64,000 nt of DNA, from assembly GCA_013397935.1 (NCBI GenBank), contig VZRN01001126.1, positions 313,481 through 377,480 on the forward strand, given 5' to 3'. The notes beneath the pieces are model-generated. The model ran no database searches and was not told the origin of the DNA. It saw only the letters and a list, made by a program, of their open reading frames with translations. Both the position numbers and the translations under genes were made by a program. The stretch comes from Dasyornis broadbenti. Taxonomy: Eukaryota > Chordata > Aves > Passeriformes > Dasyornithidae. Each line of letters opens with the position of its first letter. Position 1 is the stretch's first letter. Below are positions 46,926-61,254 of the stretch, piece after piece.

Positions 46926-49624
46926 GATTGGCACAGGCTGCTTGTGCTGCTCCCAGGACAGGTTTGGCAGCCAGGAGGTTCTGCCGGGGCTGGACAGGCG
47001 GCTTTAAATGAGCTCCCCGGGCTGGCTGCAGCTTCAAACAAAAGTGCCCTGAAAGTCCCCTTCAGCCTGCACAGCTCAGCTAAGCACTTGCAAAGCCTTG
47101 ATTCGGGAAGGAAAATGCTTTTAGGAGCATCTTATTAAATACAAGAGATCTATCACAGTTTTCAAGCTGCTAGATGCATGGCTAACACCCTTTGTGTTTT
47201 CCTGGTCGCGTAGTTCTGTTTGCTTCCACGGAAAATTTGCTATTTAGCTGCAAGTCAGCCCAAGTGAATGTACCAGAATATGTCCCTGTACAAAGACTTC
47301 ACGCTAAACACCAAATCCCAGAAAAAATTAAGAAGGTAGAGGTGTTGCACTAAGGCAGGTGCCTAAGAAATGCAGAGTGCAGAAATGCAGCACTTGGTAG
47401 GTTTTTCATACTTTTAATTAATAGTTATTGAAAAGGAAGAGTAAAAATGCAACATATTTTTAAGCAAATACCAAACTGAACTTGGAAATCTTTTTTTTTT
47501 TAAATAGTCTTTTAGTGTGCTAACTAATTTTGCCTCTCGTTTTCTGAGTCTATTCCCGAATGAGAACATTATTTGTGGCCTTTCTTGTACCATCATCACC
47601 AGCAGTAAGCAAAACTCCTTGGCACTTCCATGGAGCAGGCCTGCATTCCCTGCACCCAGCAGAACTCCCACTGGCTCTTGGTGGTCTCGCAAAGAGAAAT
47701 CCTGCTCCATCTGATAATTTATCATTAGCTCCTTACATTAATTATCCCACTGAAGTTGTGAGACACTTTGTCTACTTGAGATTATACACATAGGTTAGAC
47801 AAGGAAATAGAGTTTGATCCCTAGTCAGATCAGACCTTCAAATCTGTACCGAAAAGTTGGATATTACTATAAAATAGCTGCAGTCTGAGAAAACCTCAAG
47901 TGTGGAGAAATAAAGGGAGAACCCCTCAGAAGCCGCAGAATATAAAAGATCACTTCCTATGCAGATTTCCAAGCATTTAAAACATTATTGCTTTAATCAT
48001 GCAGGCTTTCTGTGAACAAAAACTCTCTGTTTCATAATCTGAACTGTCAACACTGGCACAAAATAATGTGACACCAAACAGGGCTATCTATGAATTCCTA
48101 AGGTTTCTTTCAGCTACTTATTTCAAAATTTTAATTCTGGGTGATGTAAGAGGCCTGGTAAACCACACAGTAACTTTTCTAGTTCCCTGGCTTGTTGAGT
48201 CTATTCCAGGTGTTCAGAAGGATTAGCAAAAGTCATTTTGAGTTGTTTTTCCAGAGGGAGTTTCTAAATTTGGTATGCAGCCATAAAAATCGTGCATCTG
48301 TGTTATTATGCCAGTGGCCCGTGCTGGGTGTGTCCTTGGTGTTTTGCAAATCACTATAAGCTTGTGAAAGCAGCTGGATGGAATACTTCTCCTTCTAAAA
48401 TCCCCTCTCAAAAGATCCCCCACACACTGTCAATCATACACATGCAGGCATTTACCTGCCTTTTTGTTATGTGGCATGTTGACCCCGATTTAGCTGCTTC
48501 TTGCCTTCAAACTGAAGATGCTGATGGGCATCTTGATTTTCTTTTTCCTCCAGTTCTCTGGTTGAATCTACTAATTAGAAAAAATCCTTTTATGGCCGTA
48601 CAATCCAAAGAGGGAAGAGATTTGGAGAGGTAAGTGATAAGGATGGTTTGGGGTTCACAGCTGGGATAACACAGCTCCACCACAGTGACTCATGCAATCC
48701 ATGGGGTCTATAGGCAGCTGGTGGCACACACGGTGTCAGCCAGGGAGCACCCCGAGCAGCTTGAGCCTGGCTTAACAACTGTGTCTGAGCCACAGTCCAG
48801 TCTTCATCTTCTGTCAGCCCCACACTCTCACAGAAACCTTCCTTCACTGCTAACAAATACTCTCATTTTTCCTCCCTGATGCTGCCATTTTTTGCCGCTG
48901 ATCTTTTTAACTTTTTACCCTGAGGTGAAACAGAAATCGATAGAGAAGTGCAACCTTTCTGTGTGAATTGCTTTTATCTGTTCCACGGGAGAAAAACTTA
49001 AGCAACGACAGCATCACAGACTATTAGGAAGATGAGAAATTATTGAAGTTTCCTAAAACCCTACAACTTAAATACTTTTTAAGCACTATGGCATACTCAG
49101 GAGGTGGATTTGTTTCATAAGGGTTGTGTTCATAGACAAGGACAGCCATGGATGTGCCTTAGGATGTGAAATCTGCCACCTGTCCCCTCAGCTCCCGCAG
49201 CGCTTGCCCAGATGATGTGGCACGCCTTTGTGCACGGTGCTGGGCCAAGAGCACGCCTGCCTGTAGGCACTGCAGCAGAACTGCTGCACCGAGGGATCTG
49301 AAAGCACGGGCCAAGGCCTGTCAGACTGGCAGCTGTGCATGCAGAGCTGGCCCCTGAGTCTCTCATGGAAAAACTCCTGTTGGGAGAGTTCGAGACCACG
49401 AACCCTGGGGACTGAATGAGCTGCATTCCCCTGAGAGAGCCTGGTGAGAGAGCAGTGTGATGAGCATATCTGTCTGAGCAGAATGGGAAGGCACAGGAGT
49501 CACAGAAGGGAGCAAACGGGACAGAAAGCGACTTGGAGGAGACATTAGTCCATCCACCTTCCCTGGGCAGGATCAGCTACACCTTTCCCACTCCCGACAG
49601 GTACTTTGCACCATTTATAAAAAC

Positions 49625-49849
49625 AATCCCGCCTAAATTTTCCCTAAAAGAGTGGTGGGCACTGAACAGGCTCCCCAGGGAACGGTCACAGCTCCAAGGC
49701 TGTCTGAGACCGAGGAGCGTTTGAACAATTCTCGGGCACAGGGTGGGACTCTTGAGGCTCTCCTGAGCAGGGCCAGGAGTTGGAGTCGATGATCTCTGTG
49801 AGTCCCTTCCAGTTCAGAATATTCCAATATTTCTATTCTATGACTCCAT
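49625..49849 (+). mobile_element. CR1 LINE 3' end (5'-truncated)
   Basis: The plus strand carries CR1 3' blocks in order: 'gtgggcactgaacaggctcc', 'ccccagggaacggtcacagc', 'cacagggtgggact', 'gggccaggagttggagtcga' and 'tgatctctgtgagtcccttc'. A degraded tail of attctatgactcc units follows to about 49849. Stops break all frames. The 5' border is approximate. The element is in WNT7B intron 1, opposite to the gene. Confidence 0.92.
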
Positions 49850-51911
49850 GAAATTTCTACAATTCAAGTTCAGGGCTTCTTTTCTGATGCCCAGTGGGAA
49901 TCTTTTGTCCCCAGAGGCCTTGCACTGTCCTTTACGTTGTTTATAAATTTTCTGCAGAGCTAAACAGCCTTCATTCCAATTTTCCTCTCATGCATGAGAC
50001 CTCTGATCATTTCCGTCGCCCTTTCCAAAGTTCCCTCCCACTGGTCCAAGCACTTCTGTACAAGATAAACTAAACATCAGGACTGGAATTACACTCCCCT
50101 CCCCTCCTCTCAGGGATACAATAATGAGATAACTGCTTTTGCCACCCCACACATTTAGCTCCGCTTAGCAAACTAGAGATGAGACCTAAAGAGGTTCTTT
50201 AGTCCTCATTCTACAGTGAATTTGCTCTGACTTCTTCAATTCCTGCATGGACTGCATTGCGGCTGTGTCAAACCGGGCCCAAAAATATTTTGACTCCTTG
50301 TGTCTCACCCCTTCATCAGTGGAACAGTAGCAGTTCAGCAATTAGTGTGCTTAGTTATGAGCACCCCTTTGATTTGCGGCATCTGACTTCGAGAACGTGG
50401 GGCAGGAGGAGGGGAAGTATGGTAAAAAGTGTAAAAACACAATTTGCTTAGACTGTGCTTCATATTTACATTAGAGGTTTTAGTGTCTGAGACAGGGCAA
50501 GCAAAAGTATCTTCACTAAGTACCTAAAATACAAAAAGCTCGTGTTTTAAAAACATCTATTTTAAGAGTCTTAAAGATTTGCATATATTGCTTCCCGCTG
50601 ATACAGTCTGAATAAATCTACACCAAGGTTTGGTGCAGTATTGAATGGAATTACAGCATAGGAATCAAGTTTCCCAATAAATCGTAGCCAAAGTAGGCTT
50701 GACATGTTTTGATTTCATTGCACTCCTGAGAATCAGAGTAACTGCCCAGGAGAATGGGAATTGCTCCAGCTGGAGATCTGAGAGCTACGAGGGTGAGGTG
50801 GCATCACTTCCAGCTTTACTAAGTCGTTCTCTTGTGTCCCCAAACAAAGCCAGAGAAGTTTTTCTTGTAAGGAACGACGTGTTGGTGAAAAAGCTGCAGT
50901 GAAATACTGTCACCCTTTGTTTGATTTCTAGGCCAGTCTGTACTTTCAAGGGGCCCTAGGAGTTAATATTAAGAGTTCAAGCCATTCAAGGCTTCTGAAT
51001 TTTCTGTAATTCATGGGTTTTCTATAGAGTATGGATGATACAAAACTTTCTTCCAGTAACACTTCTAGAATTAAGCCGGTGTTTACATTTTTTAATCCAA
51101 CTGCTGAACATTTCATCCCCAGTAAAAATCAAAGTGCTTGATTTTATTGGATTACCATTGCCTTATTCCATTAAAGTGAATCATTAGACTCCAGTTTCTC
51201 TACCTCACACACAAAGGATTTGTGCCATATCCTCAAGTTTTCCTAGCATGACCTACGGGATCCAGGATGAAAGTTTACTGCCATGGCAAAACAAACATGC
51301 AGCATGGGAAAGACATTACTGTAAAATAAAACTGAGTGGAAGCTGAAAGCCCAAAGTAACTTTGAGAGCTCAGTTTTAGTTTCTTTGGATTTTAATCCTC
51401 AGAATGGCTCCATTTTGGGCGTTTTTGTTTTTTGGGGTTTTTTTTTGTGTGTGTCCAAATTGTTCACCCAGGTCTAATGACCATTGAACAGTCTGGCAGG
51501 CACTGCACATGAGATAGGATTAGGAGGTCATGGGTTCAGTCCGTAAGCAGGACCACTCACCCCTGTCACAAATCTACTCAGTTGACAGACAATGCTTTGT
51601 GATGAGCTGGCCACCCATTTGGAGGGTCAACAGAATTCTCGCTTATTTTGAAAATTTGACCATGAGACACAAACTGCCTTTCTGTGTGGGGGAGCCTACC
51701 CCACAGACAGGGAAAAAAATCACAGCTCATGCTGTTCCAAATCCATCTTCCCAAGGCTCTTCCTAGGCTGGCCAGTGTTTTCCAAGCCGAGTGCTTTTAT
51801 TCTGTCTTCCGGTGTATTCTAAAAAATACTCACAGAATGTTAAAAATCTTTATTTTAAAGGAAAATCTAGTTGCACTAAGGGAACAGCATATGTATCTGT
51901 TCAGTAACTTT

Positions 51912-51955
51912 AATAAAGAGAATGTTTGGAAGGCTTTCAGAAAAAAAAAAAAAAA
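51912..51955 (+). other. poly(A) signal followed by A15 (possible retrocopy 3' end)
   Basis: AATAAA at 51912-51917 is followed after 23 bases by a 15-base A run at 51941-51955, the spacing of a processed mRNA 3' end. Upstream sequence (about 51680-51910) has an open plus-strand frame without any domain I recognise. It may be a decayed processed retrocopy, or chance. No target-site duplication was found. Confidence 0.4.
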
Positions 51956-53069
51956 GAGGTATTATAAAATAATACCTTAATGCCATGTCTTAAAGTATGC
52001 TTTAGAACTCTCCTAAGCATCTTGTTTGTTATGCTTCAAAACTTCCTGTCACCAGAAAGGAAAAAAATCTGCAGCATTCCTTCTGTCTTACAGAAAGACA
52101 AGAGTAAGAAAATCGCCCCTTTGGGGTTTTCTGTTTGGTGTTGGGAAAACTCTAACTTCGTGAAGGATCTGATAACCAACCATATGGTGCATGATCCTGA
52201 TAATACAATCCAAACATCACAAACCAACTCCCTAAAGCTGACAAGAATCAGCGTCTTTGTTGTAGAACAAAACAGTGCAATTTCATGCTAACCCAAAATC
52301 CAGCTCCCCTGGAGATACCAAATGCCTAATTCACAATGGAAATAGACGGTGATAGATGATGACGCATGTCCTGCAGTTTGATGTTGCCTCCCACAGATGA
52401 AACAGAGGGCTTGATCTCTTGTGGTGTTAAATATCCTCTGGCATTTTTTGGAATCAAAAACTGATGGAAAATCAGATAATTAAACTTGCCTGCATAGAAT
52501 TCGCGTAAGTATTAACCGTATATTGTATTCTGTTTTCTGCTTAAACAGTTTTTCTGCATTTTGTCTGTATGACAGCCATCCTAGCTTTTTTATTCTGGGG
52601 GCAAGCAACCTGCTGATTACTTAAGTAACTTTGATCATTTCTTGCTAAATGGCTGATATTTTCCAGTCCAGAGTCGAATTTTTCAACCTAGGAGTTTAGA
52701 CACAGTATTTAACTCCACGGCCCAAGAGGACAACTCCCCGAATGTAAAACTGAGCACACACATCAGAGACCTGCAACTGGTTTTGGACTCATTTGGGGAC
52801 AGAAATATTGTATATTCATGACTCAGCTGTAAGAAATGCCTACGAAACACAGGTGACTGTGGGTTTAATTCAAAAAGAAAAGGCGTAAAATTGTGTGTAT
52901 TCCTTAGGGTGCTCTCTGACTGGAGAAGTGGAGTAATGCCAGGATAGATCTTGGCCATAACCTACCACAGAAGAATTTTGGGTGCCAAAAGAGCCAGACT
53001 TACAAAATAGGCTCACTCGGGGCTTTCTAGAAATGGTAATGAATGAATCCGCACTGCACAGAGGAGATG

Positions 53070-53125
53070 ATTCTCCTTGTTTTACTAACAGAGGAAATGT
53101 GATTCACAGAACGAGAGACTTCAAA
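53070..53125 (-). mobile_element. very weak MIR-like fragment
   Basis: The segment 'ttttactaacagaggaaatg' followed by 'tgattcacagaac' recalls the complement of a MIR tail ('attttacagatgaggaaact'). It is too short to be certain. Confidence 0.2.
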
Positions 53126-53589
53126 CAGGAAACTTGACCTTATAATGATTTTTACACCGTGGACTATTTTTGAATCATGAATGTCATGATAAGTTCCCTA
53201 TCCAGCTTGGTTATTGAGCTCAAAACCACCATTGTGCTATTTCAGTGAAAGACAAACATTGACAGCCAGTTTCTAGGTGAAGAGTTTATTCTCAGTTCTG
53301 CCAAATGTTCAGCAGCGAATCGTCATGTATGCCCAAACAATATCACTGCACGGAACTCTAACACAGAGGAAAGTTCACCAGGAATAAAACTGTTTCCCAT
53401 GCCAAGAAGTCAGTCACTCAGAAGGAAAATGTAAACCCAAAAGAGAGATCAAATAGCTTGTGGTATAGGGTCCTGACACGCTGCAGCCAACTAAAGTCAC
53501 TTTTACTGGCTGAAGTCTGCAGCAAAGGCTGAAGTGGTAATACATTCCAGGAATAAAACAGGACAGACCAGAGAAAACTGGAAACATTG

Positions 53590-53870
53590 GGAGAAGGAGG
53601 TCTCACAGAGTGACCCTTCTGCCCTCCTCTGTCAGAGTCCCCTTGCCCATGGTGTGGCCCCAGCTCCACGGCAGCACGGGAAGCCCTGCTCAGGCAGGGC
53701 TGTGGCCTGAAGGAGCTGCTGCTCCACGCCAGGCACCACCGACTGCCCTGCCAGGGCACCCGGGCCAAGCTGGGCCTGCACCAGCACACCAGGAATGATC
53801 CCAGAACAGATGGGCACCAGGGCAGAGAGGATTGAGCTGCCTGACCTCAGGTGACTCAGTGTGACAAACA
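53590..53870. other. GC-rich patch in intron 1, no gene recognised
   Basis: GC-rich, open on both strands (minus 53418-53789, 123 codons). Its composition resembles CR1-type sequence but I could not align CR1 blocks in order, so I leave it unclassified. Confidence 0.3.
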
Positions 53871-56800
53871 CAGGGCTTGCAGAGAAAAATAAAACTCTAC
53901 ATGGCCAACATTTAAAAAAGAGTGATAATTCAGTGTTTGCCTGATGGCTTTTTTTCCAGTTATAAAAAGCTTCTTGTTCCGCTTTTACAAGATACAGTTG
54001 GTGTATATTTTATTTTTTTTTTAATGCAAGAATGAGAGGAGAGGAAAAAAGGTCTGGCACATGCCTTTTGGTAAATTTCTAGAAACTGATGCTCTCCCTG
54101 CCTTATTTCCCTACCCACATGGAATGACTGCTGTATTCACTGCTGAACTGGAAAAATCTTCTCTGAGGATGAAGAGGTAGCTCCTGTTCTACAGCCAGTA
54201 AGTCCTTGAATTCTATGTAGAGACCATCAATGAGGCAAAGACAGATAACAAAAACTACGGTGTTCTGGGTTCTAGAAATGATCCCAAGGCTGGCCAAATT
54301 CACACCATTCCGAACTACTAGTTTCATCGTGATCTGAATCAAAAAAGTGAAAATGAGAAGCTGTATTATATTCGTCTATAACAACTTGTCTCACTGGCCA
54401 CCAACTCTTTGCATCTTCACGGGTTTAAAATTCTGCTCAAAACACCAAAGTTCCACCCACATTCCCCACGCTTCACTAAATTCTGTGAACTCACACTGAA
54501 GTAAGCTAATATTTTCAAACTGCTCTTACTCTAAGCTAGAGGGGGTGGAATAAAATATCCCTGACACTGAAGCCTGGTGAACTGGTGGGTAGCTTTTATT
54601 TTTGTCTTACTGACAGACTGTCTTCCTAGCGACAGAGATCCTTGGGTTTGATTGCAAGCTGTTGACTTGCAAGCTTACAGCTGCCCTGGCCTGGATGAAG
54701 TTATCAGGAAAGCTGTGTAGAAAGCAGCCAAATTGTAACCTGACTCTGACCAAAAAGAGAACATGAAGAATTAGGTCCCTGAGAAGATGTTGTGAATTAC
54801 TCCAGCCAGGAATCAAAGCTGGACTCCTGCAATTTCTGTACAACAACTTTATCAAGGAATTAAGTGTTGCTGGAGGAACTCTACTCTTACCCTGGCTACA
54901 ATGTGTTCGTTTCCATCGTTTCTTCTTCATCAGCATCTGCTGATGCTGGGATCCAAAACATTCTGAACCTTCCTTTGAGCTTTGGGGGTACACTGTTCAG
55001 GCAAACAAAATAATCTTCAAACCTATCCTTTGTGAAATAAAGAAAAGCCTGGGGTCTTAAAAAAATCAGAGATTGAAAATTCCTAGCAATAGCAATAGAT
55101 GAGAAGCGGCACTCTAAAATGCGAATACTGAAGCACAGAACTGCAAAAAGCTGTTTGTTTCAAATGTGAATATGGCAATTAATCCGAAGCACCTTTTGGT
55201 TCACAAAAGTTTCAATTAATTTTAATGAAAAAGCTGGCAAAAAATTATCTTAATTGGCTCCCTACTATCTTAACTTAGTGACATTTTCAACACACAATAT
55301 CTTTATCAACCAAACTCTTGCTCAACTCCCCAGTGATTACCAAGACTTGTAAAATTATTATTCCTTTTTGGAGCCAATTCCAACCATTATAGCACATGGA
55401 AGGGATTGAAACCCCACACGGCAGCTTGTAGAAAACTGTTAGTTAGAGTTCCCAGCAGATGTACGTCTTTAGACAGGATCAAACCCAAGCAGCTGCTGGA
55501 CACGAGATTCAGTTTTGCAGGTTCTGCTTATCTGCATCAGTATCTCCCACATTTCAGAGGCTTAGAGCTTCTGCACGCCGTGGGAAGTCTCCATGGCACA
55601 CGCTGAGGGCAGTATTTCACAACATTTATGTTCCTGTTGTCTTTCTGAATGAAAGAGCTTAGGACTATAACGTCCATCACAGGAAAGATAGGCCAGTTCA
55701 TCCCATAGGTTAAGATTCGAAATGAAAATCTGAGATTGACCTCTGGAGTCAGAGACTCATAGAAAATCAGACAGCCTGACTCAGCTCTTGCACTGCTCTA
55801 TTCACACCTACAACATCAGCTCATTTCCCACGTTTACAAGCTAGGGTAGCTTGTGGAAAGGATGCATCCAGTGCATCCCGGTCATTGAGAGACTCCTGGT
55901 CCTCCCTGTTCACCTGTTCTTACAGAAGATCCACAGGTGAGAGGTGGAGAACCACTTCTCCAGTGGCTCCAGTACTGGAGCAAAGTAACAAGATGTGGTC
56001 GTACCCTTGGCTCTGATTTGCTGTGTAGGTCTGAGCCACCTCCTTGCCTTGTGCTGCTTTCCTGCTTCTTTGCATTCTTCTGTCCTCCCTTCCTAGATGG
56101 AGTGTGAGCCGGGACTGCGACTTGCCCGTACTTGCAATCTCTTCCATGCTACAGACTGAGTGCTGGCCACTAATTTATTTGAAAAATTAATTAGAAGGTG
56201 CATATCAACTGACTCTCACGTAGGTACCACCATTAACAAACAGGCTGACAGCAAAAAGGAGATACACTTAAAAAATCAGAGTACCATCAGTTCTAGTGCT
56301 TCCCTCTGCCATCCAAATTATCCTTTTCAAATTCTTTTCAATTACCATTTTTGCTGTAGCTGCTGTTATTCATTTGCACAGAAGAAAGGTGTAGGATTGG
56401 AATCTGGTCTTGCCTCTCCAGCTGCCCGTAGGTTTTTCCTAGCTGAGCTGACGTTGTTACCAAAGTAGTAACCGTAAAACAAACCATCCTCTTCACTCCT
56501 GCGTCAGTGCTGTTCAGCTCCAGAGAAGGGATATGAGTGTAGGCCCAGCAAACCTTAAATATCTCCTTCAGGTTGCCCAGGAACACCATCTCAAGGCCAA
56601 TTTTCAAATTCAGCCACGTTAAACAGGCTAACTCTAGCTAACATGTTGGTTCCATGCCTAGGATGCTACTGTCAGTTTGTGTATCAGCTACCTCCCACTA
56701 CGGATGAGGAGGACAGGCTGAGTGTATTAAATCTCAAATTCTTAACACAGATGCACCAAGTATAAATCCAGCACGAGTTTCGTGAATTTATAAGTGCTGA

Positions 56801-59237
56801 TTTCCCGCTTGGCAATAACACACCTCTTCCATTCTCCACTGCCCTCGCCTGCTGCACATCCCAGGGGTCTGGGGGAGCAGAGAGCAGAGCTCCCACAACG
56901 CACTGAAGCCACGGTGCTGTGCCTAGGCTGGTGCAACTACGGGACGCTCATATCTGCACGGCCTCTCTCAGGAGCCAAAGGGCTGCACAATGCCATGTAA
57001 CACTTTGTAACATCACCCATATCCTCTTTTGACCCCTGCAGAGCTCACGAATCACTCATCTGAGAAACTCAGCTTTAAAGCACATGATGGAACGGATTTT
57101 GATTTTTTATGAGCGCTTTCCGAGATGAACAGCCCATCACTCCTCAGAGCTGTTTGCTCTAGTGATTCCTGCTGAAACATAAAAATATGAATTGTCCTCT
57201 TTTCTGCTTCTAGTCATTGATTCAGACACACACATTTGTCACAGAAGAGCAAATGGCAGCCAAAAAACCCCCTGAAACATCTGCAGTACAAAATTCTGCT
57301 CTGCCATATGACACTGACAGTGGCATCCTGGGATGTAGATGCTTTCTCTTTCTTCACTAACTGATCTCACTGCTTTTCCCCAGATTAGTTAAATAGTGAG
57401 GGAGCAAATTGAACCCGTATCTTTCCCTATCTTGGGTTCTTCCCAGCTGCCCGCTCTCTTTGTGTGTTCAAAGGATATTACAGTGCTCACTCTACAAGTT
57501 TAGCCACAACCCAGGGGCCTCTCAGAGGGAAAGCTCTCACCTTTCCAGGCCTGCCTCACAGCCATGGAGCTAACACTGGAATTAGGGCTGTTAATTACTA
57601 CTGGTCACAGAAGCGGCCTGGTGGGACCCATGGGGGAGCTGCTGTGAAGCCACAACATCTATTTTCTCCTCAGCCACCCAGCAGCTGTGGTGTGGTGATG
57701 TCCCCCAGCTAATACTGCTCTAGACATAACTTGGGCTGCTCCCTGTGCAGCTGGGAGGGCTCTGTCCGATGGCCTTTGGTCAATCCCTCTTCTAGCCACA
57801 GTATCCTGCCTCCGCTACCCATCCCCTTCCTTCACTTACCCTGGGAAACACAGCCAAGCTGCCTCGCAGGCTGTACCTTTCACAAGGGTTTTTTCTTTTC
57901 AAAATCCAAAGCAAACGCAGAAATTGCTGAGGTTGATTTTCTTCTTTCAAATGAGACTCAACTCCACCTTGTTTCAGATACTGGCACACACGTACACAGG
58001 TAGCTGTGCTCACACACACCCAGCCATTCACCTTCCTTCCCTGCTCTTGCAGAGTGCAATCAGCCGTAGAAATTACAGAGTGTTCTAACGTCTTTATCTA
58101 AAAATACACCTTGTTTTAATTAGAGCAAGAGTTTAGGAGCTAGGATGGGCTTAATCAAGAGTTTGTAAGCCGGGTGCCACCTTTAGCAAACTTTCTGAAA
58201 TTAGCACTTAGCGGTTTTCCATCACCCATGCGGCAAAGTTTTCATTTGCCCTGTGAATGCTTCTGTTCCTTTGGCAATACACAAAGTAGTTCTTTTTTTT
58301 TTTGTTCCCTGCAAAGGCTTCCAAATATGTCTCTTTGTTTACTGAGTTGTTGCCACAAAGGGGTTCAGTGTAAGAGGCCAAGTTGATATATCTCTTCACT
58401 GCGAGTAGGACTAGCAGGATTAGCCGTCCAAAATGAAAGGGATGCAATAAGCCAAATACCAATGTCATTCGAGCAATATGATGGATGAATTTGAGCAATG
58501 CCTCTAAAATGCCAAACTGTTAAACTCTAGGATTTAACAGGCTTCAATTAACTTCATAATTTAAAAGTGAGTGAGCCAATATGTTACAATATATCATACA
58601 TGAAGCCTCAGAAAATTAAGTATGAACTGTTCCTTAAAATGAAAAAAAAAAAGTTCACATCAGGGTTTTATGTCCTAGTCCATTCTGCCAGTCTTTCCTT
58701 TCAAACCTCTCTAAGCATACGTAATATTAACTGATAGAAAGCAGCTCTACACTAACTTTTTCAGGTCATGAGGTCAAGCACTTGCAAGTCAGAAAATGCC
58801 AGGACAAGGACTGACAGTGAAACTTGAATTCACCTGTCTCCTGTGCATGCACAGGAATGCAGCCTGCAGTTGTACAGCAACACAACTGGTGCTCTCCACA
58901 GGACCCTCTTGTCCACGTGGTGCACAGGGTGGATGCACTCTCTGGATGAGGAATTGCTTTGTCTTGCTTCCTCCTTGTTCACTGTGCACACCCAGGTTCC
59001 ATAAGCATTTCAAACTCCATTTTATTGACAAATTCTGAGCTTGACCTTGGCTTGTGTGTAGTGAGGATCAATTCAAATGCGTGAGAGAACGACAGAAAAA
59101 TCATCCCGTAATGCCTCTTTAAGGAGAAGAGACATGATTCCTCCCACCTTAGAAATTCAGCAAGATTCAGCTATAAAAGTATTCACCGGTCCAAGGAGTT
59201 CAGTTTGACAACTCTTAGGACTTCAGCCTTCAAAACA

Positions 59238-59254
59238 TTTTTTTTTTTTTTTTT
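59238..59254. repeat. 17-base T run
   Basis: Perfect T17. On the minus strand no AATAAA lies just upstream of the A run. Confidence 0.95.
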
Positions 59255-61021
59255 GTCTGATCCTTCTGATTTCTGCAGCTGGGATCACTCCCAATTTCAG
59301 TGAGTCACATCCTGGGAACCAGAACCAAGTAACCAAATACAGGGAATAGCTACTACTCACTTTGAAAAAACCCCAACGTTCTTACAGCAACACCCAAATA
59401 CCTGACTCAGAGGAGCCTTCTGCTCCCCCTGCACAGCCCGTGCCGGGACACAGCCCCTGGAGCAAAGCCTACAACCCAAAGCCACTTGAAGTAACTGCCC
59501 CAAGGCAGGGATACTGTAGAAACATGTGAGTGTGAATTGGAGCTCAGACACTAACACACGCTTACACGGGAACCACATTCGGGATCCACCGGCAGTTGTC
59601 AGAAAATAAGAAACAACTACTAAATTGAAATTTTAACCCCAATGGGAGCTTTCAAGTAGCAAATCTGGACACAACTCGGATACCAATTGCAAATCCCTGT
59701 CCAAAAGCACTCTGGAGATTATGACAGAAACATGAGGGGCAGGGCAGCATCTCTTTCTGTAGCCTCTTTTCTAAGCATCTTCTGAATTGTCTCATCTGAA
59801 ATTACTGAGGCAGAAATTTCCTGTCACTGAACAGGAAAGGTCTTGACACCCTATCAAAAGCATAATAATCCCTTCTATACCTTCAGATAAAAAGTCTCTC
59901 TCCCTGCTCTGGTTTGTATGTACAGCCCTCACTTACATCTGTGGACCGATTTCCCACCCTTATTTCCATTTTGAGTAGTGGTACGCTTCACCTATAAATG
60001 GAATCACTTGAAATGGCTTAAGTCCTTTATTGAGAATTACATTTGAAATTCACTGCATTCTGTCCTTCAGAAAATGGGACTAAAACCCCACTTCTGAATT
60101 TGGGAATGCCCAAAATTTACACTTTATAACATTTCAGAAGGACTAGAGAAAGCTCTGTATTGTCTTAGACATTGTTTTGCTTCCTTAGCTTCAAAGATGC
60201 ACTTCTATCTTTTTTATTTCACGTCTGTTTTGTTATTAAAATCTAAGAGCTGGCTAAAAATATTGTTGTAATGCTTATTCACCTTTCTACGCATTTTCTA
60301 AAGAAAGAAGACAAATGAATCACTGACAGGCTATTGCACCCCACAGGGCAGGCCCTTGTAGGGGATAACGTCGGAAAGTAAAAGCAGTAAACAGTGGTCT
60401 CTGCATTGACAGAGCTCCCGAAAAGGAACGTTGAGATTTAAAAATGTTTCTGCACAGGCTGCAAGCCTCACAGTCAGTGTCACCTAAAAACCAAAGCAAG
60501 AAAGACAAAAAACACTGAAATGAAGCAGCACTTGGGAAAAAAATCGTGTCTTGCAACGCTTTATGGGCAAAACTTACTGAGTTATGGAAAGCAAAGCCAC
60601 TAGAATAAGAAAGGTTTTTCTTGTATTGTTCATGCATTCTAGCACCCATTTAATAAGAGATTACCGGGAAAAACAGCACAGCATCTTTCTGGAAAAGCTA
60701 ATCATCCGATCTTGTTGCCCATGCCACATAATTGCTGCTAATCCGTGTTCCATTATGTCATACTCCGCAATACCCCCTTCCTTGCGTTCCGAGTCCTGAT
60801 AACTCCTCTTCCTCCCCTCACGTCGCCTTCTCTGGTCCTTCCAACCACAGGAAAGTTTTCATTTATTACTTTCTGAAAACTTGTGGTTGCTAAAACCTCT
60901 TTGGTATTTATGATAACTATTAGTATCTATAGGGTTTGATTGACTCACACAGCAGCCCTTTGCTCTTTCATGGTAATTGCCTTCCACCCACACTCTCTAC
61001 CTTCCCAGATCTGGGCTCGCT

Positions 61022-61041
61022 TCTCTTTCTCTCTCTCTCTG
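61022..61041. repeat. short TC-rich simple repeat
   Basis: TTCTCTTTCTCTCTCTCTCT-type pyrimidine run of about 20 bases. Confidence 0.8.
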
Positions 61042-61254
61042 TCCCTCCCTGTGACTCACCCTTGCTGCCTGGAAGTCCCAAGCACACGTTGGCAGCTCTA
61101 GAGATTATGTTCCCTCTGCCCAAAGTGCTGCTGAACCCCTAACAGAAAACACCTTTGCTCTGCTTCCTTCTCACCTGTACTTTGATAACCCAAAACAAAG
61201 CCAGAGAAGCTGTTTTGCCTCAGGAACAGCAGTGGGTTGGTATAAGTGGAAGCT

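Noticed and set aside
46387..47007. 206-codon plus frame
   Set aside because: Its middle is antisense CR1 sequence, so its openness comes from the repeat.
52628..52640. TCF/LEF-like sites (CTTTGAT) as a Wnt feedback loop
   Set aside because: The core occurs often by chance in 64 kb, and no cluster stood out.
54931..54948. CAGCATC/GATGCTG inverted repeat as a Maf response element
   Set aside because: The half-sites point the wrong way for a MARE.
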